NCBI RefSeq assembly: GCF_036826855.1
Contig: NZ_CP104578.1
Coordinates: 6,940,501-7,004,500, forward strand
DNA from: Streptomyces sp. SJL17-4
GTDB taxonomy: Bacteria; Actinomycetota; Actinomycetes; Streptomycetales; Streptomycetaceae
Length of the DNA stretch: 64,000 nt
Reading direction: 5' to 3'
Positions within the stretch are counted from its first letter, which is position 1; every line of letters begins with the position of its first letter. A model generated the notes under the pieces. It was not told the DNA's origin, ran no database searches, and was given only the letters and a program-made list of their open reading frames with translations. A program made the position numbers and the translations under genes. This document shows positions 56,355-64,000 of this stretch, in pieces.

Positions 56355-57212
56355 GTGCGTAAGAACATCAAGCTCACCGCCGGTATCGCCACCGCAGCCG
56401 CCCTCGCCCTCGGCCTCAGCGCCTGCGGCACCTCCTCGGACCCGGGGTCCAAGGACTCGGCCGGCTCCGGAGACGCCTCCAAGGCGCTCGTCGTCGCCGC
56501 GTCCCCGACGCCGCACGCCGACATCCTCAACTACGTCAAGGACAACCTGGCCGAGAAGGCCGGCCTGAAGCTGGAGGTGAAGGAGTTCACGGACTACGTC
56601 CTGCCGAACACCGCCACCGAGACCGGCCAGGTCGACGCCAACTACTTCCAGCACAAGCCGTACCTCGACGACTTCAACAAGAAGAACAACACCCACATCG
56701 TCCCGGTGGTCGACGTCCACCTGGAGCCGCTGGGCCTCTACTCCAAGAAGCTCACGTCGGTGAAGGACATCAAGGCCGGCCAGACCATCGCCGTCCCCAA
56801 CGACACCACCAACGGCGGCCGCGCGCTCCAGCTGCTCGCCGAGAACGGCCTGATCACCATCAAGCCGGGTGTCGGCACCAACGCCAAGATCTCCGACATC
56901 ACCGACAAGAAGGGCCTGGAGTTCAAGGAGCTGGAGGCCGCCACCGTGCCCCGCGCCCTGAACGACGTGGACGCCGCCGTAATCAACGGCAACTACGCCA
57001 TCGAGGCCAAGCTCTCCCCGGCGAAGGACGCCCTCGTCCTGGAGAAGGCCGACGGCAACCCGTACGCCAACTTCCTCGCCGTCAAGGAGGGCAACGAGAA
57101 GGACGCCCGCGTGCAGAAGCTCGCCAAGCTCCTCAACTCGCCCGAGGTGAAGAAGTACATCGAGGACACCTACAAGGGCTCGGTCACCCCGGCCTTCGGC
57201 GCCGCCCAGTAG
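56355..57212 (+). CDS. metQ: Methionine-binding lipoprotein
   Basis: 285 residues. A lipoprotein signal with lipobox LGLSAC leads to a Ser/Gly-rich linker and an NLPA-type binding domain (ALVVAASPTPHADILNYV, DYVLPNTATETGQVDANYFQHKPYLDDFN). It delivers methionine to MetI. The GTG at 56355 starts the signal; an upstream frame lacks one. The gap of 96 bases from metI could allow extra expression. It ends the operon. Confidence 0.95.
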   Translation: MRKNIKLTAGIATAAALALGLSACGTSSDPGSKDSAGSGDASKALVVAASPTPHADILNYVKDNLAEKAGLKLEVKEFTDYVLPNTATETGQVDANYFQHKPYLDDFNKKNNTHIVPVVDVHLEPLGLYSKKLTSVKDIKAGQTIAVPNDTTNGGRALQLLAENGLITIKPGVGTNAKISDITDKKGLEFKELEAATVPRALNDVDAAVINGNYAIEAKLSPAKDALVLEKADGNPYANFLAVKEGNEKDARVQKLAKLLNSPEVKKYIEDTYKGSVTPAFGAAQ

Positions 57213-57266
57213 GCTCCGGCCGCCCGAGGGACCGTCAGACCGGTTCCCCCGTACAGTCCTTGAGCA

Positions 57267-57303
57267 GAAGGCCCCCGCACCCCGTCCGGTGCGCGGGGCC
57301 TTC
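57267..57303 (+). terminator. metNIQ terminator
   Basis: GAAGGCCCCCGCACC (57267-57281) pairs with GGTGCGCGGGGCCTTC (57288-57303) with one bulge, 55 bases after metQ. Confidence 0.8.
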
Positions 57304-57409
57304 GCCACACCCCCCACCCGACACCGACCCGGCCATGCGCACCGGCGCCCACATGCTGCATGCTGTGCGTTCACGGTCGATTCGGACGGTCCACGGCATG
57401 GAGCTGCGC

Positions 57410-58045
57410 ATGACTACCACCTTTCCGGACATCTCCATCAACACGGACCGGTTGGTGCTGCGCGCGCTCGAGGAGGCGGACGTCCCCGCCCTCGCCGAGA
57501 TGATGAACGACGAACTCGTCGGAGCCTGGACCGCGGTGCCCCAGCCCTTCACCGAGGCGGCCGCACGCCGCTGGATCACCGAGTACGCGCCCGCCGAACG
57601 CGCCGCGGGCCGGGGCATCGACCTCGCCGTCACCGAATTCCTCACCCAGCGCCTGGTCGGCATCATCCAGCTGGCCAAGACCGACTGGACCATCCGCTCC
57701 ACCGAGCTCTCCTACATCGTCGCCCCCTGGGCCCGCGGCGAGGGATACGCCTCCGAAGCCGCCCTCGCCACCGCCCAGTGGCTGTTCGGTGACCAGAAGT
57801 TCGAGCGCCTCGAACTGCGCACCGCCGCCGACAACACCGCCTCCCAGCAGGTCGCCCAGAAGATCGGCTGCATCAGCGAAGGCGTCCTCCGCAACGCCTG
57901 CATAGCCCGCACCCGCACCGAGGACGGCAGCTGGACCGAGCTGCGCACCGACTTCATCGTCTGGGGCCTCCTCCCCGAGGACCTCGACGGAGTCGCCGAC
58001 CAGATGGCCGAGGCCGGATACTCCTCGTACACCGACTGGAGCTGA
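57410..58045 (+). CDS. GNAT-family acetyltransferase (RimJ/RimL-like)
   Basis: 211 residues. It starts MTTTFPDISINTDRLVLRAL, the RimJ/RimL pattern; YIVAPWARGEGYASEAALAT is motif A and TAADNTASQQVAQKIG is motif B. It could acetylate a protein N terminus, an amino sugar or an antibiotic. The ATG at 57410 has GGAG 8 bases upstream; an ATG at 57398 would add 4 residues. Confidence 0.87.
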   Translation: MTTTFPDISINTDRLVLRALEEADVPALAEMMNDELVGAWTAVPQPFTEAAARRWITEYAPAERAAGRGIDLAVTEFLTQRLVGIIQLAKTDWTIRSTELSYIVAPWARGEGYASEAALATAQWLFGDQKFERLELRTAADNTASQQVAQKIGCISEGVLRNACIARTRTEDGSWTELRTDFIVWGLLPEDLDGVADQMAEAGYSSYTDWS

Positions 58046-58112
58046 GCCCCGCGGCCCCGCCCGGGGTACGCTCGGCACGCCCCCGACCTGCGACAACACC
58101 AGGAGACGACGA

Positions 58113-59345
58113 ATGGCCGACCGCGTCACGGTGATCGGCTGGGACGGCTCGCCCCTCACCGCGGCGGCCCGGTCCGCGCTCTCCGCCGCCACGCTGGTGG
58201 CGGGCGCCGCCCACCACCTGGCGCTGCCCGAGGTCCCGCCCGGCGCCGAACGCATCCGCCTCGGCAGCGTCGACCTCGCCGCCCGCCGCATCGCCGGCCA
58301 CCGCGGCACCGCCGTCGTCCTCGCCGACGGCGACCCCGGCTTCTTCGGCGTCGTCCGCACCCTGCGCGCCCCCGAACACGGCCTCGAGGTCGAGGTCGTG
58401 CCCGCCGTCTCCTCCGTCGCCGCCGCGTTCGCCCGCGCCGGGATGCCCTGGGAGGACGCCCGGATCGTGGTCGCCCACCAGCGCACCCTGCGCCGCGCCG
58501 TCAACGTCTGCCGCGCCCACCCCAAGGTCGCCGTCCTCACCTCGCCCGGCGCCGGACCCGCCGAACTCGCCCTGCTCCTCGACGGAGTCCACCGCACCTT
58601 CGTCGTCTGCGAGGAACTCGGCACCGACCGCGAGCAGGTCTCCGTCCTCACCTCAGACAAGGCCGCCGACCACAGCTGGCGCGACCCGAACGTCGTCCTC
58701 GTCATCGGCGGCACCGCGGGCGGGCCGCCCGCCGCCCCCTGGCTGATGGGCCAGGACCCGGCGGCGCCCCCCGTCCGCGGCTGGGGCCTGCCCACGGAGG
58801 AGTACGACCCCGCCGCGCGCGGCACGCGGACCGGCGCGGGCGAGGACCCCTCCCTGCGCGCCGCCCAGCTCGCCCGCCTCGGGCCCCGCACCGGCGACCT
58901 CGTCTGGGACATCGGCTGCGCGGGCGGCGCCTTCTCCGTCGAGGCCGCCCGCTTCGGCGCCGCCGTCATCGCCGTGGACCTCGACCCGACCGCCTGCGCC
59001 CGCACCGAACAGGCCGCCCGCCGCCACGGCGTACCCCTCCAGACCGTGCGCGGCCGGGCCCCGCACATCCTGGAGAACCTGCCCGAACCCGATGTCGTCC
59101 GCATCGCGGCCGGCGGGGTCGCCGTCGTCACCGCCTGCACCGACCGGCGCCCGGAACGCATCGTCGCCCACGCCTCCACCCGGGACGAGGCCGAGGCGAT
59201 CGGCGCCGCCCTCACCGACGGCGGCTACACCGTCGAGAGCCTGCTCCTCCAGACCGTCGGACTCGATCCGCACGACTGGTCGGAACGCGAGCGTTCGGTC
59301 GTCTTCCTGCTCGCCGGCCGCAGGACCGACACCCCCCACTCCTAG
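58113..59345 (+). CDS. cobL: Precorrin-6Y C5,15-methyltransferase (decarboxylating), CbiE-CbiT fusion
   Basis: 410 residues in two domains. Residues 1-210 are the CbiE/CobA-type tetrapyrrole methylase (VVLADGDPGFFGVVRTL, VEVVPAVSSVAAAFARAG). Residues about 250-405 are the CbiT-type class I methylase with VWDIGCAGGAFSVEAA and AVDLDPTACARTEQ. Together they methylate C5 and C15 and decarboxylate the acetate chain in corrin synthesis. The GGTSG-type loop of the first domain is replaced by GDPGFFG, normal for CbiE. It precedes bluB-cobT. Confidence 0.92.
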   Translation: MADRVTVIGWDGSPLTAAARSALSAATLVAGAAHHLALPEVPPGAERIRLGSVDLAARRIAGHRGTAVVLADGDPGFFGVVRTLRAPEHGLEVEVVPAVSSVAAAFARAGMPWEDARIVVAHQRTLRRAVNVCRAHPKVAVLTSPGAGPAELALLLDGVHRTFVVCEELGTDREQVSVLTSDKAADHSWRDPNVVLVIGGTAGGPPAAPWLMGQDPAAPPVRGWGLPTEEYDPAARGTRTGAGEDPSLRAAQLARLGPRTGDLVWDIGCAGGAFSVEAARFGAAVIAVDLDPTACARTEQAARRHGVPLQTVRGRAPHILENLPEPDVVRIAAGGVAVVTACTDRRPERIVAHASTRDEAEAIGAALTDGGYTVESLLLQTVGLDPHDWSERERSVVFLLAGRRTDTPHS

Positions 59346-59671
59346 TCAGGGCACCCCCCACCCGTGACCGTGCCGCCCGCGGGGGCAGGTAGGCTGGCCG
59401 ATTGTTGTACCGCATCCGGATGTTCGGCGCTTCGTTCGTCAATGTCCTGAATGGGTGGCCACATTGGGCCGCTGACGTGGTACGCGACAAGGGGGGACCG
59501 CGCGACGTGGCGCAGTCCACAGCGCACCGTGGCAAATCTCCCTGCCACGAGGGCCCGGGGCCGCGACAATGTGTGGGTGTCCGCGTGTCCTTCGTGCCGC
59601 GCGGCGCGCGCGCTCGTTCTTGTCGACGGGCGCAGGTCTGAAGGAGCACAAGCGATGGGCGAGGGGTACGC
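59346..59671 (+). other. Long leader before the bluB-cobT gene
   Basis: No gene is apparent. A 7-bp stem CGTGGCA (59528-59534)/TGCCACG (59543-59549) and a TAGGCT (59390-59395) possible -10 box are present. I could not match a cobalamin riboswitch. At its end AAGGAG (59641-59646) serves a 6-codon ORF (59655-59675, MGEGYA) that overlaps the ATG of the main gene as ATGA. Confidence 0.5.
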
Positions 59672-62600
59672 ATGACGGACACCGGCCAGGTCCCGGGCGA
59701 GGGGCTGCCGGAGAACGCAGGCATGGTCGAGCAGCCGGGCATCCCCGCACCGGGCGCGTACACCTTCCTGGACCCCTCCGAGCACACCACCGAGGACGAC
59801 GACCTGCTGCTGATGCCGGGCGCCCAGGGCGCCTGGAGCGAGCACCCGCCGGGCGTCGCGCCCGCGCCCCCGGTCGCCGTGCCGCCGCCGGTGGCACCCG
59901 TGGTCCCGGACCAGTCGGCCCCCCACCAGGGCGTACCGACCGCGCACGCGGCGGCCCCCGAGGCGCAGGCCCCGGTCGGCGACCCGCTCACCGACCCGCT
60001 GCCGGACCCGCTCACGGCCCCGCTGGACTCCGTCGCCCTCGCCGACGTCCTCACCGCCCCGCAGCACCAGACCCCGCCGCAGGGCGTCCCGCTGGGCACC
60101 CCGGCGCACGGCGTCCCGACGGACCAGCAGCTGGGCACCCCGGCCCATGGCGTCCCGCTCGCCGGCACCCCGGCCCACGGCGTCCCGCTCGACCAGCTCG
60201 CCGGCACCCCCGCGCACGGTACGCCGGTGGACCAGCCGATGGGCACGCCCGCCCACGGCGTCCCGGTGGACCAGCTCACCGGCACTCCCGCGCACGGCGT
60301 CCCCGTGGCCCCGCAGGAGCAGGCGCCCACCCACCACGGCTACGAGCCCGGCATCCTCGACACCGGCGCGCACGAGGCGGCCGGCCGCGACTCCGGCTCC
60401 GTCGACCTCGGCGCGGTCCGGGTGCCCCCGCCGGCCCCGGCCCCGCAGCCGGCCCGCCGCCCGCTGCACATGGGTCCGCCCGTGCCCGAGGCCGGCGGCG
60501 TCGTGCTCTCGCTGGCCGACCGCGGCCCCGCCGCCGCGCCCGCACCGGCCCCGCAGCCCGCGCCGATCCCCGCACCCGAGCCGCTCGTGGCCACCGGCCC
60601 GGCGCCGATGCCCGTACGGAACCCGGGTCCGCCGACCAACGGTCCCGAGTACTTCGAGATCGCGCAGGACCAGCAGCTCGCGCCGCAGGGCGCCGAGCCG
60701 TGGGCCGCGCAGCCGCAGGAGCCCCAGGCCCCGGAAGCCCCGGTCGCCCCCGCAGAAACGGTCGTCCCGCAGAGCGGGCAGTTCGTCCAGGTCGAGGGCA
60801 ACGTCCCGACGACCCCCCACCTGGCCCCGGTTCCGGCGCCGGAACCGGCAGAGCCGTCCGAGCCCGAGCCCGAGCCCGCCCCGCAGGCCGTCGAGGAGAC
60901 CGTCGAGGAGACCGTCCCGGAGGCCCCGGCGGAGACGCCCGAGGTCCAGGCCACCGTCCCCGCCCCGCGTGAGGGCGAGCCGACGGCCGAGGCCCCCGAG
61001 CCCGCGCCGGCGGAGGCCGAGGAGTCCGTGGCCGTACCCGAGGCCGAGCAGGCCCCGGAGGCCGAGCCGCAGCCCGAGGAGCAGCCGGAGCCCGTCGCGG
61101 AAGCCGTCACCGAGGCCCCGGCCGAGCCGGTCGCCGTGACGGAGGAGCAGCCCGCGGCGGAGCAGATCCCTGCGGAGGACCTGCCCGCGGAGGAGCAGAT
61201 CCCCACGGCGGAGCTCCCCGCGGAGGAGCAGATCCCCGAGGAGGCCCCCGTGGAGGCGGTCGCCGAAGAGATCCCGTTCGTACCCGAAGAGGCCCCCGAG
61301 GCCCTGCCCGAGCCCACCCCGGAGACCGGGACGGCGCCCACCGCCGAGGCCCCGCAGAGCGAGGAGACGGAGCCGGCCGCGGCCGAGGAGGCCGTCGCCC
61401 CCGAGGCGCTCACGGTGGACGAAGCCGCTACCGAGGCCACTACCGAAGCCGCCCCGCAGCCGGAGCCGCCCCTCGACACGGAGGCCACTGAGGCCACGGA
61501 AGTCACGGAGGTAACGGAGGTCACGGAGGACACGGCGGAAGCCGAATCGGCTCCGGCCCCCGGCTACGACGACGCCGAGCGCGAGGCCGTCCTCCGCGTG
61601 ATGCGGGAGCGCCGCGACATCCGCAACGGCTTCCGCTCCGACCCGATCCCGCACGAGGTGCTGCTCCGCGTCCTGGAGGCCGCCCACACGGCCCCCAGCG
61701 TCGGCCACTCGCAGCCCTGGGACTTCGTCGTCATCCGCTCCGCCGAGACCCGGCAGACGATGCACGAGCTGGCTCAGCGACAGCGCGAGGCCTACGCCGA
61801 GTCGCTGCCGAAGGCCCGGGCGAAGCAGTTCAAGGAACTGAAGATCGAGGCCATCCTCGACACCCCGGTCAACATCGTCGTGACGGCGGACCCGACCCGC
61901 GGCGGCCGCCACACCCTCGGCCGCTACACGCAGCCGCAGATGGCCCCGTACTCCTCGGCGCTCGCCGTCGAGAACCTCTGGCTCGCCGCCCGCGCCGAGG
62001 GCCTCGGCGTCGGCTGGGTCAGCTTCTTCGACGAGCGCGAGATGGTCCGCACCCTGGGCCTCCCCGAGCACCTCGAAGTGGTCGCGTACCTCTGCGTGGG
62101 GTACGTCGACGAGTTCCCCGAGGAGCCCGAGCTGATGCAGGCGGGCTGGTCCAAGCGCCGCCCGCTGGCCTGGGTCGTCCACGAGGAGACGTACGGCCGC
62201 CGCGCGCTGCCCGGCGAGGAGCCGCACGACCTGCTGCAGGAGACCATCGCCAACATCCGCCCGCTGGACGCGAAGGCGCTCGGCGAGGCGTGGGAGCGCC
62301 AGAAGCGAATGACCAAGCCGGCCGGCGCGCTCGGCATGCTGGAGATCATCGCGGCGCAGCTCTCGGGACTCTCCCGGGTGTGCCCGCCGCCGATCCCGGA
62401 GCCGGCCGCCGTCGCGATCTTCGCGGGCGACCACGGCGTCCACGCCCAGGGCGTGACGCCCTGGCCGCAGGAGGTCACCGGCCAGATGGTGGCCAACTTC
62501 CTCGGCGGGGGAGCGGTCTGCAACGCCTTCGCCAACCAGGTGGGGGCGGAGGTCTGCGTCATCGACGTGGGCGTGGCGTCCGAACTCCCGGCCACCCCCG

Positions 62601-63280
62601 GTCTCCTGCCCCGCAAGGTCCGCCCCGGCACCGCCGACTTCACCACGAGTCTCGCGATGACCCGCGACGAGGTACTGGCGGCGATCGAGGTGGGCATCGA
62701 AACAGCCCGCGACCTCGTGGCAGCGGGCAACAAGGCGCTCCTGACGGGCGAGATGGGCATCGCGAACACCACCGCGTCCGCCGCCCTGATCTCGGTCTAC
62801 ACGGGCGTCGACCCGACCGAGGTCACGGGCCGCGGCACGGGCATCAACGACGAGACGCACGCCCGCAAGGTGGACGTCGTCCGGCGCGCCCTGGACCTGC
62901 ACAAGCCGGATCCGGCGGACCCGATCGGCGTCCTGTCGGCGGTCGGCGGCCTGGAGCACGCGGCCCTCGTCGGCCTGATCCTGGGCGCGGCCTCCCTGCG
63001 TACCCCGGTGATCCTGGACGGGGTCTCCACCGGCGCAGCGGCCCTGGTGGCCCGCGCGATCGCGCCGGAGTCGCTCGCGGCCTGCATCGCCGGACACCGC
63101 AGCGCCGAGCCGGGCCACGTGGCCGCGCTCAACAAGCTGGGCCTGCGCCCCCTGGTCGACCTGGACCTCCGTCTCGGCGAGGGCACGGGCGCACTGCTCG
63201 CGCTCCCGCTGGTGCAGAGCGCGGCACGCGCGATGCACGAGGTGGCCACGTTCGACTCGGCGGGCGTCACCGAGAAGTAG
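59672..63280 (+). CDS. cobT: BluB-CobT fusion with long disordered N terminus (DMB synthase / DMB phosphoribosyltransferase)
   Basis: 1202 residues. Residues 1-630 are low-complexity Pro/Glu/Ala sequence with six GTPAHG(V/T)P repeats near 141-212. Residues about 631-850 are a BluB/nitroreductase-like domain (RRDIRNGFRSDPIPHEVL, SVGHSQPWDFVVI, GLGVGWVSFF), which would make 5,6-dimethylbenzimidazole from FMNH2. Residues about 855-1202 are CobT (AIFAGDHGVHAQGVTPWP, GEMGIANTTASAAL, catalytic Glu in LGEGTGALLAL), which attaches ribose phosphate to DMB. Fusion would channel DMB in B12 lower-loop assembly. GAGGGG and an overlapping mini-ORF precede the ATG. A terminator follows. Confidence 0.92.
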   Translation: MTDTGQVPGEGLPENAGMVEQPGIPAPGAYTFLDPSEHTTEDDDLLLMPGAQGAWSEHPPGVAPAPPVAVPPPVAPVVPDQSAPHQGVPTAHAAAPEAQAPVGDPLTDPLPDPLTAPLDSVALADVLTAPQHQTPPQGVPLGTPAHGVPTDQQLGTPAHGVPLAGTPAHGVPLDQLAGTPAHGTPVDQPMGTPAHGVPVDQLTGTPAHGVPVAPQEQAPTHHGYEPGILDTGAHEAAGRDSGSVDLGAVRVPPPAPAPQPARRPLHMGPPVPEAGGVVLSLADRGPAAAPAPAPQPAPIPAPEPLVATGPAPMPVRNPGPPTNGPEYFEIAQDQQLAPQGAEPWAAQPQEPQAPEAPVAPAETVVPQSGQFVQVEGNVPTTPHLAPVPAPEPAEPSEPEPEPAPQAVEETVEETVPEAPAETPEVQATVPAPREGEPTAEAPEPAPAEAEESVAVPEAEQAPEAEPQPEEQPEPVAEAVTEAPAEPVAVTEEQPAAEQIPAEDLPAEEQIPTAELPAEEQIPEEAPVEAVAEEIPFVPEEAPEALPEPTPETGTAPTAEAPQSEETEPAAAEEAVAPEALTVDEAATEATTEAAPQPEPPLDTEATEATEVTEVTEVTEDTAEAESAPAPGYDDAEREAVLRVMRERRDIRNGFRSDPIPHEVLLRVLEAAHTAPSVGHSQPWDFVVIRSAETRQTMHELAQRQREAYAESLPKARAKQFKELKIEAILDTPVNIVVTADPTRGGRHTLGRYTQPQMAPYSSALAVENLWLAARAEGLGVGWVSFFDEREMVRTLGLPEHLEVVAYLCVGYVDEFPEEPELMQAGWSKRRPLAWVVHEETYGRRALPGEEPHDLLQETIANIRPLDAKALGEAWERQKRMTKPAGALGMLEIIAAQLSGLSRVCPPPIPEPAAVAIFAGDHGVHAQGVTPWPQEVTGQMVANFLGGGAVCNAFANQVGAEVCVIDVGVASELPATPGLLPRKVRPGTADFTTSLAMTRDEVLAAIEVGIETARDLVAAGNKALLTGEMGIANTTASAALISVYTGVDPTEVTGRGTGINDETHARKVDVVRRALDLHKPDPADPIGVLSAVGGLEHAALVGLILGAASLRTPVILDGVSTGAAALVARAIAPESLAACIAGHRSAEPGHVAALNKLGLRPLVDLDLRLGEGTGALLALPLVQSAARAMHEVATFDSAGVTEK
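60092..60308 (+). repeat. GTPAHGVP-coding repeats in bluB-cobT
   Basis: Six imperfect in-frame units of about 27-39 bp encode GTPAHGVP-type octapeptides separated by LDQLA, VDQPM and similar. Synonymous differences between copies indicate they are older than the 90-bp repeats at 4.1-4.4 kb. Confidence 0.85.
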
Positions 63281-63287
63281 CCCCGAG

Positions 63288-63325
63288 GCGCGTCCCCCAT
63301 CCACACACGGAAGTGGGGGACGCGC
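63288..63325 (+). terminator. bluB-cobT terminator
   Basis: GCGCGTCCCCCA (63288-63299) pairs perfectly with TGGGGGACGCGC (63314-63325), 8 bases after the stop. Confidence 0.85.
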
Positions 63326-63656
63326 AGGGAACGTGTTCGGGACGCGAAGCGTGATGTGCGGCGCGTAAAAAGAGGGCAGCACTCCTCAAGCGCCAGCACG
63401 CGTCGTACATCATGCAGTCCCGAATACGGTCCCGGAGCGTCCCCCACGCAGCGGTCCACCGGGCGAGGCCACGACCGGCAGCCCCCAAGGCTCAACCGGC
63501 CGCCCCAAGGGGAGGCAAAGCCCCCCCCGGGAGATCCGTCACAGCGTGACGACACCACCACACCGATATCGTGGTCACCAGGCGCCCCGCCGCCGTCCCA
63601 CCAGCCGCTTCACCGCAGCAGCGGCCAGCACCCGCCCTCCGAGGAGCCGCTCACCC
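63326..63656 (+). other. Intergenic region before the cysG-like gene
   Basis: No gene seen. A GTCAC-AGC-GTGAC inverted repeat lies at 63538-63550. The sequence near 63570 contains CGATATCG, an 8-bp palindrome that could contribute to a promoter. GAGGAG lies at 63641-63646 before the ATG. Confidence 0.4.
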
Positions 63657-64000
63657 ATGGCCGAGCACGCCGATCACACCGCCCAGTCGACGACGCACCC
63701 CGCCTACCCCGTGGGCCTGCGCCTGGCCGGCCGCCGCGTAGTCGTCCTCGGCGGCGGCCAGGTCGCCCAGCGCCGGCTCCCCGCCCTGATCGCCGCGGGC
63801 GCCGACATCACGCTGATCTCCCCCTCCGCGACCCCCTCGGTCGAGGCGATGGCCGAGGCGGGCGAGATCAGCTGGACCAGGCGGCGGTACGAGGACGGCG
63901 ACCTCGCCGACGCCTGGTACGCCCTGGTCGCCACGACCGACCCGGCCTCGAACGCCGCCGCCTCCGCGGAGGCCGAGCGGACCAGGACGTGGTGCGTACG
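63657..64000 (+). CDS. cysG: Siroheme synthase / precorrin-2 dehydrogenase-type protein (3' end missing)
   Basis: The first 114 codons of a CysG-like enzyme. After 15 variable residues, YPVGLRLAGRRVVVLGGGQV opens the NAD-dependent precorrin-2 dehydrogenase/ferrochelatase domain, with GAGADITLISPSAT-type sequence (here AAGADITLISPSA) and YALVATTDPASNAA following. The rest, probably the uroporphyrinogen-III C-methyltransferase domain, lies beyond the window. The ATG at 63657 has GAGGAG upstream. It fits the cobalamin/siroheme neighbourhood. Confidence 0.88.
   Translation, partial: MAEHADHTAQSTTHPAYPVGLRLAGRRVVVLGGGQVAQRRLPALIAAGADITLISPSATPSVEAMAEAGEISWTRRRYEDGDLADAWYALVATTDPASNAAASAEAERTRTWCV

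Noticed and set aside
59403..59641. 79-codon forward ORF in the bluB-cobT leader
   Set aside because: Starts at a TTG or internal ATG without a ribosome site, lacks conserved sequence, and its stop is unrelated to downstream starts.
59346..59671. Cobalamin riboswitch upstream of bluB-cobT
   Set aside because: The conserved B12-box core was not found by eye on either strand; only a short stem is present. A covariance-model scan would settle it.
59342..63382. A 1346-residue open frame on the minus strand opposite bluB-cobT
   Set aside because: Gly/Arg/Leu-rich antisense frame created by high third-position GC; no conserved domain, while the plus strand encodes clear BluB and CobT domains.

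Overview
This is a stretch of core chromosome from a Streptomyces or close relative. The support is very high GC with strong third-position bias, frequent GTG starts, GTGA/ATGA stop-start overlaps, Tat signal peptides, TANNNT -10 boxes a few bases before start codons (probable leaderless mRNAs), and gene families typical of the genus. The contig reads from the 3' part of an aldehyde dehydrogenase gene to the 5' part of a siroheme/precorrin-2 synthase gene. No rRNA, tRNA, CRISPR array or intact mobile element was found.

Left part (1-33.9 kb). Aldehyde dehydrogenase and a short-chain dehydrogenase are coupled and end at a strong hairpin. A PLP aldolase-like gene diverges from a Pro/Ala-rich membrane protein coupled to a mycosin-like serine protease. 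Then come SseB and DUF1844 proteins, and the translation block infC-rpmI-rplT with a long structured leader, an attenuator and an ATC start for infC. An SpoU-family rRNA methylase, a soluble PAS histidine kinase and pheST follow. After that are a PP2C/SpoIIE phosphatase, a TPR regulator, a NUDIX hydrolase, a 3-hydroxyacyl-CoA dehydrogenase, a Tat-exported GH10-like hydrolase, a DMT exporter/MocR regulator pair whose start codons share the bases AT, a GNAT enzyme, an RlmG-like methylase, a VOC protein, an ABC-F protein with a candidate leader peptide, an ECF-like sigma factor, argG, and an ArsR-SRPBCC/DHFR-like pair with two perfect inverted repeats in its promoter.

Mosaic accessory segment (about 34.0-37.0 kb). 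GC is visibly lower here and the genes are small, orphan or broken: a truncated hypothetical, an orphan membrane protein, an IS110-type transposase remnant, a zinc-ribbon-like hypothetical and a small secreted protein. The modules are separated by a family of short GC-rich palindromic repeats (cores GAGCGCTCA and GGGCCGACT, about 20-bp period), which is the least explained signal in the window.

Arginine region and right part (37.0-64 kb). argC-argJ-argB-argD-argR form one overlapping operon, with argH 3.5 kb downstream and argG 5 kb upstream. All three units have promoters embedded in TGCAT/ATGCA ARG-box-like sequence, which fits repression by the encoded ArgR. A short ORF bridges argC and argJ, and a repeat-built upstream ORF overlaps argH. 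Next come an L,D-transpeptidase, a PPOX-type protein, a HEAT-repeat protein, a HAD-like protein, a TetR/MFS pair with a perfect operator, PlsC, a Tat-exported glycerophosphodiesterase, a small sigma-like factor, a GNAT enzyme and two small membrane proteins. The methionine uptake operon metN-metI-metQ sits behind a leader peptide ending in Cys and Met codons. A final GNAT gene precedes a cobalamin block: cobL-like, a BluB-CobT fusion with a roughly 630-residue disordered N terminus, and a cysG-like gene cut by the window end.
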